Origin: Lentimicrobium sp.
GTDB lineage: Bacteria; Bacteroidota; Bacteroidia; Bacteroidales; Lentimicrobiaceae
Assembly: GCA_013336205.1 (NCBI GenBank)
Contig: JAAXUD010000080.1
Coordinates: 1-8,754, forward strand
Direction: 5' to 3'
DNA: 8,754 nt
In this document: piece by piece, positions 7,425-8,754 of the stretch
How positions within the stretch are numbered: the first letter of the stretch is position 1
Layout: the number at the start of each line of letters is the position of its first letter
The notes under the pieces: generated by a model
What the model was told of the DNA's origin: nothing
The model's input: the letters and a program-made list of their open reading frames with translations, nothing else
Database searches by the model: none
Made by a program: the position numbers and the translations under genes

Positions 7425-7886
7425 TCAGGAAGGATTCCCGGTGTTGGGAAATAAAGACAGATACTCGTCTTCTTTCTTCCGCATTAGTGCCTCGTCTTTG
7501 GGTGATTTGTCTTTGTATCCGCATAAATGTAATACACCATGCACCATTACCCTGTTCAGCTCATCTGTAAATGATTTTGAATAGAGTTTCGCGTTTTCCT
7601 TTACTCTTTCAATACTGATAAATATGTCACCCGAAACAACAGAGCCTTCCGTATAGTCGAATGTAATAATATCTGTCAGCGTATCGTGCTTAAGGTATTT
7701 AATATTCATTTCAAGAAGATGGGAATCATCACAGAATATATAACTTATATCACCGGGAGATTTTTCTTCAGCTATAATGGCATTAAAAAGCCATGATCGG
7801 ATTATACGGATATTCCGGGGTTTGAATCCTGTATTTTCATTGAAGAATGCTATGCCTGAGTCTTTCATTAATTTCTGAAATTTCAT
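7425..7886 (-). CDS. ybeY: Endoribonuclease / rRNA maturation factor YbeY
   Basis: Metal-dependent protein of the UPF0054 family, involved in 16S rRNA 3'-end maturation and ribosome quality control in the cytoplasm. The frame from the first ATG has 153 residues. Family signatures are NIKYLKHDTLTDIITFDY (61-78), GDIFIS (86-91) and the metal motif HGVLHLCGYKD (116-126). H116 and H120 are present, but the third ligand position, His in the classical HGxLHLxGYDH motif, is D126; from memory this is common in Bacteroidota. The coordinates give the longest frame. A second ATG at 7868-7866 (residue 7, before KDSGIAFFNENTG) fits homologue N termini better, because those start just before the x-FF-N strand, and it leaves room for a leader after the promoter. 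The gene has its own promoter and terminator, so it is probably monocistronic. Its place between a DUF4175-like gene and mnmG fits a gene order I recall from Bacteroidota. Confidence 0.95.
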   Translation of the reverse strand: MKFQKLMKDSGIAFFNENTGFKPRNIRIIRSWLFNAIIAEEKSPGDISYIFCDDSHLLEMNIKYLKHDTLTDIITFDYTEGSVVSGDIFISIERVKENAKLYSKSFTDELNRVMVHGVLHLCGYKDKSPKDEALMRKKEDEYLSLFPNTGNPS

Positions 7887-7891
7887 TTATG

Positions 7892-7923
7892 CAAAGGTAT
7901 TAATAATGGATTGATGCGTAAAA
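7892..7923 (-). promoter_or_regulatory. Candidate Bacteroidota-type promoter of ybeY
   Basis: The minus strand carries TACCTTTG (7899-7892), a full match to the Bacteroidota -7 consensus TAnnTTTG. A -33-like TTTT (7923-7920; consensus TTTG) lies 20 bases upstream, which is normal spacing. The -33 element begins just after the T tract of the upstream terminator. The -7 element ends 5 bases before the first ybeY ATG. Transcription would therefore start at about that ATG, favouring the second ATG or a leaderless message. Confidence 0.55.
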
Positions 7924-7930
7924 CAGGAAA

Positions 7931-7957
7931 TAAAAAAACCGGCAACTAGCCGGTTTT
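7931..7957 (-). terminator. Strong intrinsic terminator after the DUF4175-like gene
   Basis: On the minus strand AAAACCGGC (7957-7949) and GCCGGTTTT (7943-7935) form a perfect 9-bp stem with a five-base loop, followed by a T tract running to 7932. It begins 9 bp after the TAA of the upstream gene. The poly-T tract lies on the minus-strand side, which sets its direction. Confidence 0.9.
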
Positions 7958-7966
7958 CTGTAAAAT

Positions 7967-8754
7967 TTATTTTTCAGCAGGAATACTGAGAAAGTATTCG
8001 TTCACTTTGTTTTTGTAATACAACTTCAGTGAAGGAGGGATAGTTCTTAACAATTCTGTTTCACGCGCAGGAATTCCCATGTTGCTGAAAAAGGATGCCG
8101 GGTCAGGCTTGGGTAATTCGCGCCCCTGTGTCGACTCGCGGCGCTCTTCCTGTTCACGTTGCATTTCTGCTTTTTCAGATTCGAGCAAGCGGGTCAGTAT
8201 CTCCTCTTGCCTGCGCATCGTTTCCTGGTTAAGTATTTTATTAACCAATTCTGTTTCGGTGCGCTCCATTTCTTCAATCATCTTATTTAATCCCTTTTGC
8301 CCCAAAACCCCCTCTTTTTGCATTTGATCGCGATATTCCTGTAGTTGATTGCGCAACGCTTCCTGTTGTGCAGCCATCCTGGCCAATTGTTCACTCATTG
8401 CCCCCTGCCCGGTTTTGCCCTTCTCCCCTTTCCCTTTTTGCATACTTTTTTTCATCGCCTCCATCTGCTGGTTCAATTTCTCCTGCATCTGGCGCATCGA
8501 TTTCATAGAGGGTTTTCCCTGTCCAGGCATCGGGCAACTCTTCCCTGATTTCTTGGAAGATTTCATCGACATATTCTGCTGCATCTCTTTCATTGATTCC
8601 GCCAGCATCAGGGCCAGGTTATTTACCGAGGTCATCACAAATTGCTGCTTGCTCCTGGCCGTCGGAATTACCCTTTTATTCAAAGCATCCATTGCCTGAT
8701 CTACATTGTCGTTGATAGCTGATATTTCCCTGTTTACAAAGGATTCAATCATAG
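7967..8754 (-). CDS. DUF4175-like coiled-coil protein, C-terminal fragment, cut by window edge
   Basis: The last 262 or so codons of a gene that appears to enter from beyond the right edge; the first ATG in view (8752) is probably internal. The visible part is a charged, helix-forming chain. Residues 46-60 of the fragment are Met/Gln/Glu-rich and about 61-117 is a low-complexity Lys/Gly/Met/Gln stretch (MKSMRQMQEKLNQQMEAMKK and KGKGEKGKTGQG). Residues 118-205 form a probable coiled coil rich in Gln, Glu and Arg. The end, ELLRTIPPSLKLYYKNKVNEYF (223-244), is compact. This composition, the ending and the location before ybeY match my recollection of the large DUF4175 proteins of Bacteroidota, which have N-terminal membrane helices and no established function. 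The family name rests on resemblance only. The gene ends in TAA followed by a strong terminator. Confidence 0.7.
   Translation of the reverse strand, partial: MIESFVNREISAINDNVDQAMDALNKRVIPTARSKQQFVMTSVNNLALMLAESMKEMQQNMSMKSSKKSGKSCPMPGQGKPSMKSMRQMQEKLNQQMEAMKKSMQKGKGEKGKTGQGAMSEQLARMAAQQEALRNQLQEYRDQMQKEGVLGQKGLNKMIEEMERTETELVNKILNQETMRRQEEILTRLLESEKAEMQREQEERRESTQGRELPKPDPASFFSNMGIPARETELLRTIPPSLKLYYKNKVNEYFLSIPAEK

Noticed and set aside
8400..8575. Low-complexity stretch resembling a DNA repeat
   Set aside because: It reflects Lys/Met/Gln/Gly-rich coding sequence of the DUF4175-like protein; no exact repeat unit is maintained at the DNA level.

Overview
The window looks like chromosomal DNA from a member of the Bacteroidota, probably a Bacteroidales-like lineage. 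The evidence is a Bacteroidota-type MnmG, a YbeY carrying the GYKD variant of its metal motif, a DUF4175-like protein directly upstream of ybeY, a flippase whose N terminus (NPFKKLAGQTAIYGL) is typical of the phylum, a TAnnTTTG promoter element, and a lack of strong Shine-Dalgarno sequences. Every gene I can support is on the minus strand, so transcription runs from the right edge to the left. I saw no tRNA, rRNA, insertion sequence, prophage or CRISPR.

From right to left: (1) the C-terminal end of a large coiled-coil DUF4175-like protein, closed by a strong intrinsic terminator. (2) ybeY (rRNA maturation factor), with its own promoter just after that terminator and its own terminator behind it. 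(3) mnmG (tRNA wobble-uridine modification). (4) A class I SAM-dependent methyltransferase with an N-terminal zinc ribbon, starting 20 bp after mnmG. (5) A gap of about 230 bp in which I recognise nothing firm. (6) A 1229-residue NtrY-like sensor histidine kinase with about 12 membrane segments and no response regulator in view. (7) The N-terminal third of a polysaccharide flippase, starting 26 bp after the kinase from a TTG codon and running off the left edge.

The most notable signal is not a gene. mnmG is bracketed by two exact 16-bp parS sites (5385-5400 and 7302-7317), the binding sites of the chromosome-partition protein ParB. They sit 1917 bp apart in opposite orientation. One lies 8 bp in front of the mnmG start codon. 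The other forms the first codons of the methyltransferase, so its N-terminal residues MFHVEH are encoded by the parS site. This suggests that the window lies in the origin-proximal, ParB-loaded part of the chromosome.

Functionally, the right half is translation housekeeping (16S rRNA maturation and tRNA modification) with chromosome-partition sites embedded in it. The left half is envelope-related (a membrane sensor kinase and a lipid-linked glycan flippase). The methyltransferase may belong with the envelope genes, but that is inference. I found no convincing new multi-gene system.
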